Shown: positions 26,921 through 35,342 of the stretch, one piece after another
Numbering within the stretch: position 1 is the first letter of the stretch
How the letters are laid out: each line of letters begins with the position of its first letter
Notes under the pieces: model-generated
Seen by the model: only the letters and a program-made list of their open reading frames with translations
Databases searched by the model: none
Told to the model about the DNA's origin: nothing
Source of the DNA: Desulfacinum infernum DSM 9756
Lineage (GTDB): Bacteria > Desulfobacterota > Syntrophobacteria > Syntrophobacterales > DSM-9756
DNA: 64,000 nt
Reading direction: 5' to 3'
Assembly: GCF_900129305.1 (NCBI RefSeq)
Contig: NZ_FQVB01000015.1
Span: forward strand, 1 to 64,000
Program-made: the position numbers and the translations under genes

Positions 26921-28027
26921 ATGGCAGAAATCAAACTGGATCAGGTCAACAAACGATTCAAGAAGAATTGGGTGGTGCGGGACTTCACCCTGACCGTGGC
27001 CGACAAGGAGTTCGTGGTGCTGGTGGGCCCGTCGGGATGCGGCAAATCCACCACACTGCGCATGATCGCAGGACTCGAAGAGGTGACCAGTGGCGAGATC
27101 TCCATCGGAGGGCGGGTGGTGAACCATGTGCCGCCCAAAGACCGGGACATCGCCATGGTCTTCCAGAGCTACGCCCTCTACCCCCACATGAACGTCTACA
27201 AGAACATGGCCTTCGGGCTCATGAACCGGGGCGTCCCAAGAGACGAAATCGACCGGCGGGTGAAACAGGCGGCGGAGATCCTCGGCATCTCGGATCTGCT
27301 CCAACGCCGCCCGGCCCAGCTTTCCGGCGGCCAGCGCCAGCGCGTGGCCATGGGCCGCGCCATTGTCCGCGATCCCCAAGCCTTTCTCTTCGATGAGCCT
27401 CTGAGCAACCTGGACGCCAAGCTCCGGGTGCAAATGCGGGCCGAGCTGGCCAAGCTCCACGAACGCCTGCAGTCCACCATCGTCTATGTGACCCACGACC
27501 AGATCGAAGCCATGACCCTGGCCGACCGGATCGTGGTGATGAAGGACGGCAAGATCATGCAGGTGGGCCCGCCCCTGGAGGTTTACGAACGGCCCGCCAA
27601 TCGCTTCGTGGCAGGATTCATCGGCAGCCCGTCCATGAACTTCCTGGACGTGCGGCTCGTGGAAGAGGCCGGAGATTTGTGGGTGGACGGAGAGAGCTTT
27701 CGACTCAAGGTCCCCCGACATCGCGCTCCCGCCTTCAGGGGCCACGTGAATCGCCCGGTGATCTTCGGCATTCGCCCTGAAGACGTCAAGGAGCGCCCGG
27801 GTGATGCTCTGCCGGAAGGGGTCGAGCCCTTGCGGGCGGAAGTGGACGTGCGCGAGCCCATCGGATCGGAGGTCATCATTACGGCCACCGTGGGATCCCA
27901 CGCCTTCACCGCGCGGATCAGCCCCAATGTGGCGGTGCGCGTTCACGATCCCATCGATCTGGCCGTCAACATGAACAAGATGCACCTTTTTGACCCGGAA
28001 TCCGAACAGGCCCTGAACGGCCTGTAG
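26921..28027 (+). CDS. ugpC: sn-Glycerol-3-phosphate ABC transporter ATP-binding protein
   Basis: The 368-residue ATPase has a P-loop ([10 protein letters not shown] near 38), Q-loop ([12 protein letters not shown]), signature ([15 protein letters not shown]), Walker B ([15 protein letters not shown]) and H-loop (VTHDQIEAM). The C-terminal TOBE region (about 245-360) is of the MalK/UgpC type, with [13 protein letters not shown]. It is the last gene of ugpBAEC. Its stop is one base from the stop of the convergent HAD gene, with no obvious terminator between. Confidence 0.94.
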   Translation: MAEIKLDQVNKRFKKNWVVRDFTLTVADKEFVVLVGPSGCGKSTTLRMIAGLEEVTSGEISIGGRVVNHVPPKDRDIAMVFQSYALYPHMNVYKNMAFGLMNRGVPRDEIDRRVKQAAEILGISDLLQRRPAQLSGGQRQRVAMGRAIVRDPQAFLFDEPLSNLDAKLRVQMRAELAKLHERLQSTIVYVTHDQIEAMTLADRIVVMKDGKIMQVGPPLEVYERPANRFVAGFIGSPSMNFLDVRLVEEAGDLWVDGESFRLKVPRHRAPAFRGHVNRPVIFGIRPEDVKERPGDALPEGVEPLRAEVDVREPIGSEVIITATVGSHAFTARISPNVAVRVHDPIDLAVNMNKMHLFDPESEQALNGL

Positions 28028-28028
28028 A

Positions 28029-28865
28029 TCAGCAAGACAGAAGCGAGAGGATCTTTCGGGCCAGCTCCGCGAAGCCCTCGCCTCCGGTGCTGGGCGTGAC
28101 ATAGGCGGGTAGGTGCTCCATGCGGGAGGCGAACCGGGTGATGTTGGCCACCCCCACGGAAAGGTCAAAGGCGGCGAACATGGGTTCGTCGTTGGGCGAA
28201 TCGCCGCAGAAGACGGCCCGGCGCCGGATGGTCTCCTCCGGAATTCCAAAGAGTTCCCGGGCAAGAAGCTGCGTGGTCCCCCGCTTGTCGTAATCGCCGA
28301 ACCAGCCGTTCACGTGGATGGACGACACCTTGCAATGCGCTCCGTGGGTCTCGAAGATCCGAACGATCTCCTCCACCGCCTCCCAGCCCGCGTGCGACAC
28401 GTCCTCGCAGTAATCCACCGCCAGATCCGCCTCCCGGTAGTGCTGGTCCGAGGCCAGGGCCACCCCGGGAACCCGCGCGCGAATCTCCTCCCACACCGCC
28501 TGGAGCCTCCGCCGGTTTTCCCGTCGCTCCGCCTCGTCCGCCAGGTAGCGCTTTCGCAGCTTTCCGGCCTCGGCGTCGTAGAAGAAGTAGAAAGCGCCGT
28601 TTTCCCCCACCACGGCGTCCACGGGCCACATGCGCGCGATATGATCGCACCAGCCCGCCGGCCTGCCCGTGATGGGAACGAGCTTCAGGCCCGATTCCTT
28701 GAGCGACCACAGGGCCGAATAGGCGCAGGCGGGAATGCGTCCCCGGGTGGTGAAGGTGTCGTCGATATCGAAAAGAACCCCCCACAGGTTCTGCACATCC
28801 TGCCTTGCGAGGGATTCCAGGGGCCGCATAACAGTTGAGGATCGACGGGAACCCACGGCCGTCAC
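28029..28865 (-). CDS. HAD-IIB family phosphatase (mannosyl-3-phosphoglycerate / sucrose-phosphatase-like)
   Basis: The 278-residue HAD hydrolase has motif I FDIDDTFTTRG (DxD nucleophile), motif II VPITGRPAGW and motif III/IV FCGDSPNDEPMF. The large C2-type cap places it in HAD-IIB (Cof/MPGP/SPP); the substrate is unknown, probably a phosphosugar. The GTG at 28865 overlaps the MarR stop as GTGA and has GAGGAAAGG just before it, so this coupled start was chosen; an internal ATG at 28829 lacks an SD. It may be regulated with the MarR gene. The solute link (compatible solutes, glycerol phosphates) is speculation from context. Confidence 0.8.
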   Translation of the reverse strand: MTAVGSRRSSTVMRPLESLARQDVQNLWGVLFDIDDTFTTRGRIPACAYSALWSLKESGLKLVPITGRPAGWCDHIARMWPVDAVVGENGAFYFFYDAEAGKLRKRYLADEAERRENRRRLQAVWEEIRARVPGVALASDQHYREADLAVDYCEDVSHAGWEAVEEIVRIFETHGAHCKVSSIHVNGWFGDYDKRGTTQLLARELFGIPEETIRRRAVFCGDSPNDEPMFAAFDLSVGVANITRFASRMEHLPAYVTPSTGGEGFAELARKILSLLSC

Positions 28866-29377
28866 GACCTTTCCTCTTCCGTCTTGGATACCCCGACCGG
28901 TCCGGGCAATCCGGCAACGTCCAGCTGGTCCGGCACTCCCTCGCTGTCGGACGTCAAAAGCTGCACCAACCGCTCGATGGCCCACAGGATCGACTGCACC
29001 TCCTCTTCGCCCAGCTGTTGCAGCCGCTCCACGAACGTATCCTGCAGCGGAGTGGGCGCGTTCTTGATGAATTCCACGCCCTCATCGGTGATCTCCACGT
29101 GAATCTTTCTTCGGTCCTTGCTCACCCGGGTGCGTCGAACCAGGCTTCTTTTCTCCAGACGATCCACGATGCCCGTCACCGTGCTGCTGTTCAAAAAGAC
29201 GATCTTGGTGAGCGCTCCCAGCGAAATGGGGCCGTGTTCGTAGATCTCCCGCAGGCAGATGAGCTGGGGCACCGTGATCTTGTAGGTTTCCTGGATGTGC
29301 TTGGAATGGATATCCAGCTCGCGGGCGATTTGGCGCAACCTCTTGGTAATGTGCACCACCGTGGGATCAACCATCAT
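28862..29377 (-). CDS. MarR-family transcriptional regulator
   Basis: The 171 residues have a winged helix at about 40-115 (VPQLICLREIYEHGPISLGALTKIVFLNSSTVTGIVDRLEKRSLVRRTRVSKDRRKIHVEITDEG), the MarR signature with the D-R-R wing. The SD GGAGG precedes the tandem ATGATG; either codon may start. It is the first gene of a two-gene operon with the HAD phosphatase and is divergent from the aminopeptidase gene. A perfect palindrome in the divergent promoter region is a candidate operator. The sequence gives no clue to the ligand. Confidence 0.88.
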   Translation of the reverse strand: MMVDPTVVHITKRLRQIARELDIHSKHIQETYKITVPQLICLREIYEHGPISLGALTKIVFLNSSTVTGIVDRLEKRSLVRRTRVSKDRRKIHVEITDEGVEFIKNAPTPLQDTFVERLQQLGEEEVQSILWAIERLVQLLTSDSEGVPDQLDVAGLPGPVGVSKTEEERS

Positions 29378-29406
29378 TGTTCCTCCGAACTACAAACAAA
29401 AATTCT

Positions 29407-29423
29407 GAAGCCCTCAGGGCTTC
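29407..29423. promoter_or_regulatory. Palindrome in the marR-aminopeptidase divergent region
   Basis: A perfect inverted repeat GAAGCCCT-C-AGGGCTTC lies 30 bp upstream of marR. It is a candidate MarR operator controlling both directions, though a hairpin role is possible. Confidence 0.5.
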
Positions 29424-29526
29424 CTTGGGTTAAAAGGAATGCAACGCGCACGGGTCCTATAGCATATTTTTTCCCCATCGTCGTCGTGGAATGAAGGTCC
29501 CCCAGGATCGAAACGGAGGTCGAACG

Positions 29527-32178
29527 GTGAACACCCGACGGTTCAAGTACATGCGGTCCGACTTCGGAGAACTTCCCCTGAAGCTTCACCACATGGACAT
29601 CATCCTTCGCTTTTTCGAAGACCGGGTGGAAGCGGAAAACCGCCTTCACCTGGAAGCCGCCATGGCCCGGGACTCCATCGCTTTGGACGCCAACAACCTG
29701 GAGGTCCGTTCCGTCCGGTTCGCCTGGGATTCGGGCAGTGCGGCCCCGGTTCCCTACCGGATCGACTCCCGGAACCACAAGCTCTTCATCACCCCGCCCC
29801 GCCCCCTTGAGCCCGGGGATCGTTTCGTGGTGGAAACCCACACCCTCTGCCACCCTTCCGATCACCTTCTGGAAGGGATCTACCGGGACGTGACCCCGCC
29901 GGGAGCCCCCCAGCAGTACATGTCCCAGTGTCAGCAATGGGGCTTCCAACGGATCATGCCCGTGGTGGACGACTGCCGGGCCAAGTGCACCATGACCACC
30001 ACCCTGGAAGGGGACGCCCGCTACACCCACCTCATCAGCAACGGCAACATCAGCCGCACTCACAACCCCGACGGCGTCCCCGTGCCTCTGGAAGACGACC
30101 CCGGCCGCAAACGGATCACCTACCACAACCCCATCCCCATGGCGCCCTATCTGTTCATTGCCTGCGCCGGCACCTGGGATGAACTGAGCGATTCCGTCAC
30201 GTATCCCTCGGGCCGAACGGTGCGCCTGGAATACCTGGTTCCGCCGGGCAAGGTCGACCAGGCGCGGATTCCCATGGAAATCCTCAAGCACTCCATCCTG
30301 TGGATCCACGAAACCCAGGGCTACGAATACCCAGGAGAAACCTACCGAACCATCTGCATGACCAAATCCAACTTCGGCGGCATGGAAAACGTGGGCAACA
30401 CCACCATCGTCACCGACGCCGCCCTGGTGACGGAACACAGCCTGGACAGCCATCTACTCTACGCCCATGCCGTGATCGTCCACGAATTCGAACACAATCA
30501 ATGCGGCAGCGAAACCACCATGGAAACCCCCTTCGACATGTGGCTCAATGAAGCCTACACGGTGGACGTGGAACGCCGCTATATGGCCTCCGTCTTCGAT
30601 CCCACCTTCATGCGCCTGCAGCAGGTGGACAGCATCCGAAACCCCCTTTTGGGGCCGCTGGCCATTGAGGACGGAGGTCACGCCGGGCGAATCGTCCGCG
30701 AAGGCTTCAACGATCCGGACGAACTGGTGGACGGGGTCACCTACGTGAAAGCCGCCGAGGTGATCCGGATGCTTCGCCTCCTGCTGGGCGAAGACGCCTT
30801 CGAGGAGGGAAAGAACCTCTACTTCAGCCGCTACCGGAACGCAAACGCCAACACGGACCAATTCTTCCGGTGCTTTGAAGAGACGTCCGGGCGATCTCTG
30901 GAAACCTTCAAAAAGAAGTGGCTCCACACCATCGGCTATCCCAAGGTGACGGCCCGGTGTTCCTATGACGACACGACCGGCGTCTTCACCGTTCTCTTTC
31001 GGCAGGAGAACGGCGATGGCGCCGACCCGTTTCCGGTTCCCATCGAGCTGGCCCTGGTGGACCGCCGGGGGCGAGACATCCCGGGCACCCGCCGCACCTT
31101 CCTGCTGGAAGCCCCGGAAGCCCGATTGGAGCTGGAGGGCCTGGACGAAGCCCCCGCCTTCGCCTCCATCAACCGGGACATGTCCTTTTACGGTACCTTT
31201 CAGATACCGGAGGTTTCGGCCGAAACGCTCGCCCTTCAGGCCACCTTGGATCCCAACGCCTTCAACCGGGTGGAGGCCTTCCGGCAGTTGACGGATCGCC
31301 AGCGCCTCCGCCTCCTCCACGACCCCGAAGCGGAAGTCGATCCGGCATGGCTCGACCTCTACGGATCTTTCCTTCGGGACGACTCCCTTCCTGCAGCGCT
31401 CAAATCCTACTTCCTTCGGATCGACGAGCAACCGCTGGACCGAAGATTCGCCACGTGGTTTCCTGAACTGGCGGAGGCCCGAGATCGCCTCATGCGCGCC
31501 GTCAACTCCAGATACCAGGACGATCTGGTCCGGCTCTTCCGCCAAATCGACACCTATCGGCCTCCCGAACATCCGAGGGACGGTCTGGAAGAGCGTCTCC
31601 TCAAGGCAACGCTCACGGAACTCATCGCCGTGGCGGACACGTCCGAAGTCCACGGTCTCCTCCACGAACACTTCCGACGAGCCACCACCGCCACCGATCG
31701 CGTCTCGGCCCTCATGGCCCTCAACCGCAGCTCATGGCCGGAGCGCCGGCGGCTCCTGGAAGAGGCCTACCGGGCCTGGCATTCCGACGTGAGCGGATAC
31801 GCCAACTACCTCAAGGTGGTGGCCTCGGGGACCCATCCGAATGTTTTCCAGGAAATCGCCGAGGAAAAGACCCGCCCCACCTTCGACATCACCCATCCCA
31901 CCCAGAGCCGGGCGCTTTTCGTGACCATGGCCTTGAACACCAAGATGGTGTGGAGCGCAGAGGGCATCCGATGGGTCCGGGACCGGGTGATCGAGCTGGC
32001 GCCGGTCAATGCCACCGTGGCGTCCCGGCTCTTGAACACGTTCCAGCACGTGGGCTCCCTGAAGGAGGAGCTGAAGCGGCCCGTGGCGGAGGCCTTGCGG
32101 GAGATACGGGTGCAGGTTTCCGAGGAGGTCTGCCCCACGGTGGCGGGCCAGGTCGCGGCCTATTTGGAGGGGGTCTAG
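29527..32178 (+). CDS. pepN: M1-family zinc aminopeptidase (aminopeptidase N)
   Basis: This 883-residue cytoplasmic metallopeptidase has the zinc motif HEFEH at 319-323 and the third ligand Glu342 in WLNEAYT, exactly the HEXXH-X18-E of family M1. The exopeptidase motif GGMEN (284-288) is a variant of GAMEN. It matches bacterial PepN in length and C-terminal helical domain (about 560-880). It releases N-terminal residues from peptides. GTG 29527 was chosen for the GGAGG 8 bp upstream; an in-frame ATG at 29491 would add 12 residues but lacks an SD. The stop TAG lies in the end of a type A repeat element. Confidence 0.92.
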   Translation: MNTRRFKYMRSDFGELPLKLHHMDIILRFFEDRVEAENRLHLEAAMARDSIALDANNLEVRSVRFAWDSGSAAPVPYRIDSRNHKLFITPPRPLEPGDRFVVETHTLCHPSDHLLEGIYRDVTPPGAPQQYMSQCQQWGFQRIMPVVDDCRAKCTMTTTLEGDARYTHLISNGNISRTHNPDGVPVPLEDDPGRKRITYHNPIPMAPYLFIACAGTWDELSDSVTYPSGRTVRLEYLVPPGKVDQARIPMEILKHSILWIHETQGYEYPGETYRTICMTKSNFGGMENVGNTTIVTDAALVTEHSLDSHLLYAHAVIVHEFEHNQCGSETTMETPFDMWLNEAYTVDVERRYMASVFDPTFMRLQQVDSIRNPLLGPLAIEDGGHAGRIVREGFNDPDELVDGVTYVKAAEVIRMLRLLLGEDAFEEGKNLYFSRYRNANANTDQFFRCFEETSGRSLETFKKKWLHTIGYPKVTARCSYDDTTGVFTVLFRQENGDGADPFPVPIELALVDRRGRDIPGTRRTFLLEAPEARLELEGLDEAPAFASINRDMSFYGTFQIPEVSAETLALQATLDPNAFNRVEAFRQLTDRQRLRLLHDPEAEVDPAWLDLYGSFLRDDSLPAALKSYFLRIDEQPLDRRFATWFPELAEARDRLMRAVNSRYQDDLVRLFRQIDTYRPPEHPRDGLEERLLKATLTELIAVADTSEVHGLLHEHFRRATTATDRVSALMALNRSSWPERRRLLEEAYRAWHSDVSGYANYLKVVASGTHPNVFQEIAEEKTRPTFDITHPTQSRALFVTMALNTKMVWSAEGIRWVRDRVIELAPVNATVASRLLNTFQHVGSLKEELKRPVAEALREIRVQVSEEVCPTVAGQVAAYLEGV

Positions 32179-32396
32179 GAGCCGGTCCGACAATGTTTTT
32201 CCGGCTTGGAAGGCCGGGATTCCCCTCTCTCATCGTGGCCGCGGGGCTTCAGCCCCGCGGAAGGGGCCATCGGAACCCCTGGAAGTCGCAGGCCGTATGC
32301 GATGGCCTATCCGACAACCGGGGATTCCTCCGCAGCCCTGAAGGGCTGCGCTACGAGAAAAAAGATCATCCGCGGCGTTGTCGGGCAGCCTCGTAG
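32175..32396 (-). mobile_element. Non-autonomous TIR element, type A, copy 2 (222 bp, inverted)
   Basis: The left end CTAGGAGCCGGTCCGACAATG matches the right end of copy 1, and the right end (reverse complement CTACGAGGCTGCCCGACAACG) matches its left end, so the element is inverted. The internal hairpins GCGGGGCTTCAGCCCCGC and CGCAGCCCTGAAGGGCTGCG are conserved. The TAG at the left end is the stop codon of the aminopeptidase gene. The rest of the spacer to 32477 (about 80 bp) holds nothing recognised. Confidence 0.83.
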
Positions 32397-32477
32397 GGGT
32401 TGGTTTTAGGCCTGCCCGCCGGACCTTTGGGATTGGAAGGAATCGTCCAGTTGATGCAAAAGTTTTTCCTTTGCCCG

Positions 32478-32506
32478 TTGACAAAGTGGCCCGGCCACCC
32501 TAAATA
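32478..32506 (+). promoter_or_regulatory. Promoter of perR
   Basis: TTGACA (32478-32483), a 17-bp spacer and TAAATA (32501-32506) form a sigma-70-type promoter. Its -10 lies inside the palindromic PerR/Fur-type box. Confidence 0.65.
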
Positions 32507-32522
32507 GTAATCGTTACTATTT
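32502..32522. promoter_or_regulatory. PerR/Fur-type operator
   Basis: A perfect inverted repeat AAATAGTAA-TCG-TTACTATTT lies 15 bp before the perR start. The A/T-rich 19-21 bp palindrome overlapping the -10 is what Fur-family regulators recognise, so PerR probably represses itself and the downstream defence genes. Confidence 0.83.
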
Positions 32523-32536
32523 GAAAAGGAGGAACC

Positions 32537-32971
32537 GTGCCCCGGAAAGAAGCACTTAAAATGACACCCCAAAGGCGCCACATCCTCCGCGCCCTGCGAA
32601 GCCGCCACTGGCACCCCACGGCGGATGAAGTCTATGCGGAGGTGCGTCGCGATCTTCCGCGCATCAGCCTGGGCACAGTCTACCGAAACCTTGAAATCCT
32701 GGCCAACACCGGTTTAATTCAAAAATTAGCAACAGCCGGTCCCCAAAAGCGCTACGACGGAAATCCCGTCCGCCACTTTCACCTCCGGTGCCGCCGCTGC
32801 GGCAAACTGGAAGACGCTCCCGTTCAGGAAGGGTTCGACCCCCTCGCCTTCCTGGCCGACCCTGCGGGATACGTGGTGGAAGGCTACGTGTTGGAATACC
32901 TGGGCCTGTGCGCATCATGCCGTGAGGCCGATGCGCACGCCCGGGATAATCGGAGCCCTGCTCCGTCATGA
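32537..32971 (+). CDS. perR: Fur-family regulator, PerR type
   Basis: This 144-residue winged-helix metalloregulator contains MTPQRRHILRALRSRHWHPTADEVYAEVRRDLPRISLGTVYRNLEIL, the Fur-family DNA-binding domain. It also has HFHLRCRRC plus a C-terminal CASC, the structural zinc site. An H-F-H pair would bind the regulatory Fe or Mn. PerR is favoured over Fur because the next genes are peroxide and oxygen detoxification enzymes. It starts at a GTG with an excellent AAAGGAGGAA. It is followed by rbr after 107 bp. Confidence 0.88.
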   Translation: MPRKEALKMTPQRRHILRALRSRHWHPTADEVYAEVRRDLPRISLGTVYRNLEILANTGLIQKLATAGPQKRYDGNPVRHFHLRCRRCGKLEDAPVQEGFDPLAFLADPAGYVVEGYVLEYLGLCASCREADAHARDNRSPAPS

Positions 32972-32978
32972 GAGAGCC

Positions 32979-33015
32979 GGTCCTCCGAGCCCCCCGTCCG
33001 GCGGCTTGGAGGACC
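32979..33015 (+). promoter_or_regulatory. Hairpin between perR and rbr
   Basis: GGTCCTCCGAGCC and GGCTTGGAGGACC form a 13-bp stem (one G-U) around an 11-nt loop, without a strong T run. It is probably a processing or stability element in the perR-rbr transcript, or a weak terminator. Confidence 0.55.
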
Positions 33016-33078
33016 CTTTGCAGGCAAAACCATGGAATCTGGTCAACGCCTGATTCAACCACAAGGAGGAGAGAAGAA

Positions 33079-33654
33079 ATGAGTCGACTGAAAGGCACCC
33101 GCACGGAAAAGAATCTGCTCACCGCTTTCGCCGGAGAATCCCAGGCGAGAAACCGCTACACCTACTTCGCCTCCCAGGCCAAAAAGGAAGGCTACGTGCA
33201 GATCGCCCAGATCTTCGAGGAGACGGCAAACCAGGAAAAGGAACACGCCAAGCGTTTCTTCAAGTTCCTGGAAGGGGGGGAAGTGGAAGTGAGTGCCGCT
33301 TTTCCTGCGGGCATGATCGGATCCACCCTGGAGAACCTGAAGGCGGCGGCAGAAGGTGAACATTATGAACACACGGAGATGTATCCGGAGTTCGCCAAGA
33401 TCGCCAAGGAAGAAGGGTTCGACGACATTGCGGCCGTCTTCATGAACGTCTCCGTTGCCGAAAAGCAGCATGAGAAGCGCTATCGGGATCTGGCGGCCAA
33501 TATCGAACAGGGCCGGGTCTTCAAGCGCGAAGCTCCGGTGAAGTGGCGGTGCATCAACTGCGGGTTCATCTACGAAGGCGCGGAAGCTCCCGCCCAGTGC
33601 CCGGCCTGTGCCCATCCGCAGGCTTACTTCGAGCTGCTGGGCGAGAATTGGTAG
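33079..33654 (+). CDS. rbr: Rubrerythrin
   Basis: The 191 residues hold a ferritin-like diiron domain (about 1-145) and a C-terminal rubredoxin domain (about 150-190) with CINC...CPAC cysteine pairs. Diiron ligands lie in FAGESQARNRY, ETANQEKEHAKRF, EGEHYEHTEMY and VAEKQHEKRY. It reduces H2O2 to water using electrons from rubredoxin or NADH-linked carriers and is a main peroxidase of anaerobes. A strong AAGGAGG precedes the ATG. It lies between perR and the flavoprotein gene in an oxygen-defence cluster. Confidence 0.96.
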   Translation: MSRLKGTRTEKNLLTAFAGESQARNRYTYFASQAKKEGYVQIAQIFEETANQEKEHAKRFFKFLEGGEVEVSAAFPAGMIGSTLENLKAAAEGEHYEHTEMYPEFAKIAKEEGFDDIAAVFMNVSVAEKQHEKRYRDLAANIEQGRVFKREAPVKWRCINCGFIYEGAEAPAQCPACAHPQAYFELLGENW

Positions 33655-33674
33655 TTGACGAATTGTCTTTTCAC

Positions 33675-33701
33675 GTAGGGGCGGGGTTTATCCCCGCCCT
33701 T
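33675..33701. repeat. GTAGGGGCG palindrome family, copy 3
   Basis: GTAGGGGCGGGG-TTTAT-CCCCGCCCT lies between rbr and fprA. The following 50 bp end in CAAAGAAATCGCTCCGTTA, also found after copies at 59944 and 62762. Confidence 0.85.
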
Positions 33702-33788
33702 CAGGTACGCAGAGGCCCAGAAACCCAACAAAGAAATCGCTCCGTTATAGGTCATAGGTCCTTAGCGCTGAAGGAGGCCCGAAGATTC

Positions 33789-34982
33789 ATGCATCCGGTT
33801 GAGATCAAAAAAGGCATCTACAATGTGGGCGTGGTGGACTGGAACATCCGGGACTTCCACGGGTATTCCACTTACAAGGGAACCACCTACAACGCCTATC
33901 TGGCTCTGGACGAAAAGAAAGCCCTTTTCGACACCGTCAAGAAACCCTTCTGGAGTCAGCTACTTCACAACATTCGAAAGCTCGTGGACCCGCGCTCCAT
34001 CGATTACCTCATCGTCAACCACGTGGAGATGGACCATTCCGGGTCGATTCCCGAGGTGATCGAGGCGATTCAGCCGGAAAAGATCTTCTGTTCCGCCATG
34101 GGCAAGAAGGCTCTTGACGCCCATTTCGGGTCGGACCGCTGGCCTCTGGAAGTGGTCAAGTCGGGCCAGCAGATCTCTCTCGGCTCCCGGACCGTCACTT
34201 TCCTGGAGACGAGGATGCTCCATTGGCCCGACAGCATGTTCAGCTACATCCCGGAAGAGAAGCTTCTCATCTCCAGCGACGCCTTCGGCCAACACTGGGC
34301 CACCAGCGAGACCTTCGACGACGAGGTGGCCCTTCCCGAGCTCCTGCGGCACGCGGCCAAGTACTACGCCAACATCCTGCTCCCCTATTCCCCGCTCATT
34401 CAAAAGCTTCTGGGCACCGTGTCGGAGCTGGGCCTTGAGATCGACACGATCGCCCCGGACCACGGGATCATCTGGCGCAGCCGGCCGCAGGCCATCCTGG
34501 AGGCCTACGACATCTGGAGTCGGCAGGAAGCCCGACGCAAGGCTCTCATCATCTACGACACCATGTGGCAGAGCACGGAAAAGATGGCCCATGCCGTGGC
34601 CTCCGGCCTCGCCGAGGAAGGAGTGTCGTTCAAGATGATGAGTCTCAAGCACAACCACCGAAGCGACGTGATGACGGAGGTCCTGGACAGCCGCGCGCTC
34701 ATCTTCGGCTCCCCCACCCTGAACAACGGCATGCTCCCCACCATGGCCGACATGCTCTGCTACCTCAAGGGCCTCAAGCCGGCCAACAAGATCGCTGCCG
34801 CGTTCGGATCCTACGGCTGGAGCGGGGAGGCGGTGAAGCTCATCACGCAGCAGCTGGAAGAGATGAAGATGGACCTTCTGGAGCCCGGCGTGCGCGTCCA
34901 GTATGTTCCGGACCACGATGCCCTGGCCCAATGTGTGGAGCTGGGCCGCAAGGTGGGCCGGGCCGTCAAGGAAACCACGTAG
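33789..34982 (+). CDS. fprA: A-type flavoprotein, rubredoxin:oxygen oxidoreductase (FprA/ROO)
   Basis: The 397 residues combine an N-terminal metallo-beta-lactamase diiron domain (about 1-245) and a C-terminal flavodoxin domain (about 250-395). The diiron motif is HVEMDHSG (His78, Glu80, Asp82, His83), with further ligands in MLHWPDSM, SSDAFGQH and APDHGII. ALIIYDTMWQSTEKMA is the FMN phosphate loop. It reduces O2 (and possibly NO) to water with electrons from rubredoxin. It follows perR and rbr, as expected for O2 defence. Its TAG stop is the first part of a palindromic repeat. Confidence 0.95.
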   Translation: MHPVEIKKGIYNVGVVDWNIRDFHGYSTYKGTTYNAYLALDEKKALFDTVKKPFWSQLLHNIRKLVDPRSIDYLIVNHVEMDHSGSIPEVIEAIQPEKIFCSAMGKKALDAHFGSDRWPLEVVKSGQQISLGSRTVTFLETRMLHWPDSMFSYIPEEKLLISSDAFGQHWATSETFDDEVALPELLRHAAKYYANILLPYSPLIQKLLGTVSELGLEIDTIAPDHGIIWRSRPQAILEAYDIWSRQEARRKALIIYDTMWQSTEKMAHAVASGLAEEGVSFKMMSLKHNHRSDVMTEVLDSRALIFGSPTLNNGMLPTMADMLCYLKGLKPANKIAAAFGSYGWSGEAVKLITQQLEEMKMDLLEPGVRVQYVPDHDALAQCVELGRKVGRAVKETT

Positions 34983-35006
34983 GGGCGAGCGGCCGTTCGC
35001 CCCTGC
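34979..35006. repeat. GTAGGGGCG palindrome family, copy 4 (contains the fprA stop)
   Basis: GTAGGGGCGA-GCGGCCGT-TCGCCCCTGC: the TAG at 34980-34982 terminates fprA. Confidence 0.85.
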
Positions 35007-35094
35007 AGGTTCCCGTTTTTTCAAGGAACGTTCCGCTGGACCATCAAAACCTCGCGCTTATATGAAAAGCGACCTCGTTCTGTTCGTGCGGACC

Positions 35095-35122
35095 GTAGGG
35101 GCGAATAATCCTTCGCCCCTAC
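35095..35122. repeat. GTAGGGGCG palindrome family, copy 5
   Basis: GTAGGGGCGAA-TAATCC-TTCGCCCCTAC: 11-bp perfect arms with a 6-nt loop. The flanks match copy 13 (62874). Confidence 0.87.
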
Positions 35123-35189
35123 AGGGGCTTGCTTCCCAACCGTGCGTTTGATCCTTCGCTGTCACGGGCCGCCCGTGACGGGGGTTGAC

Positions 35190-35227
35190 GTGATAGCGAA
35201 CCGCGAATGAACGCGAATAGACGTGAA
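35190..35227 (-). repeat. TTCATTCGCGGTTC repeat, copy 3 (inverted)
   Basis: AGCGAACCGCGAATGAACGC and flanks are the reverse complement of the repeats at 17181 and 20416. Confidence 0.75.
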
Positions 35228-35342
35228 TAAGGAAGCGTTCCACCCGGCGATCAGAACCCTCTCGCAATTTCCGGTGCCGCCGCCGCTCTCCAAGCGGCGC
35301 GGCCCATGCAAACCAGGCAAGCCGCACAAAGGAGTCTTCCTT

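Larger units (their letters stand above)
34983..35342. other. Repeat-rich spacer between fprA and cydA
   Basis: The 360 bases have no gene. They contain two GTAGGGGCG palindromes (34979-35006, 35095-35122) and an inverted TTCATTCGCGGTTC repeat (35190-35227). The stretch 35060-35215 resembles 62830-62985 over its whole length, so the palindrome at 35095 is the core of a larger degenerate element. Confidence 0.65.
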
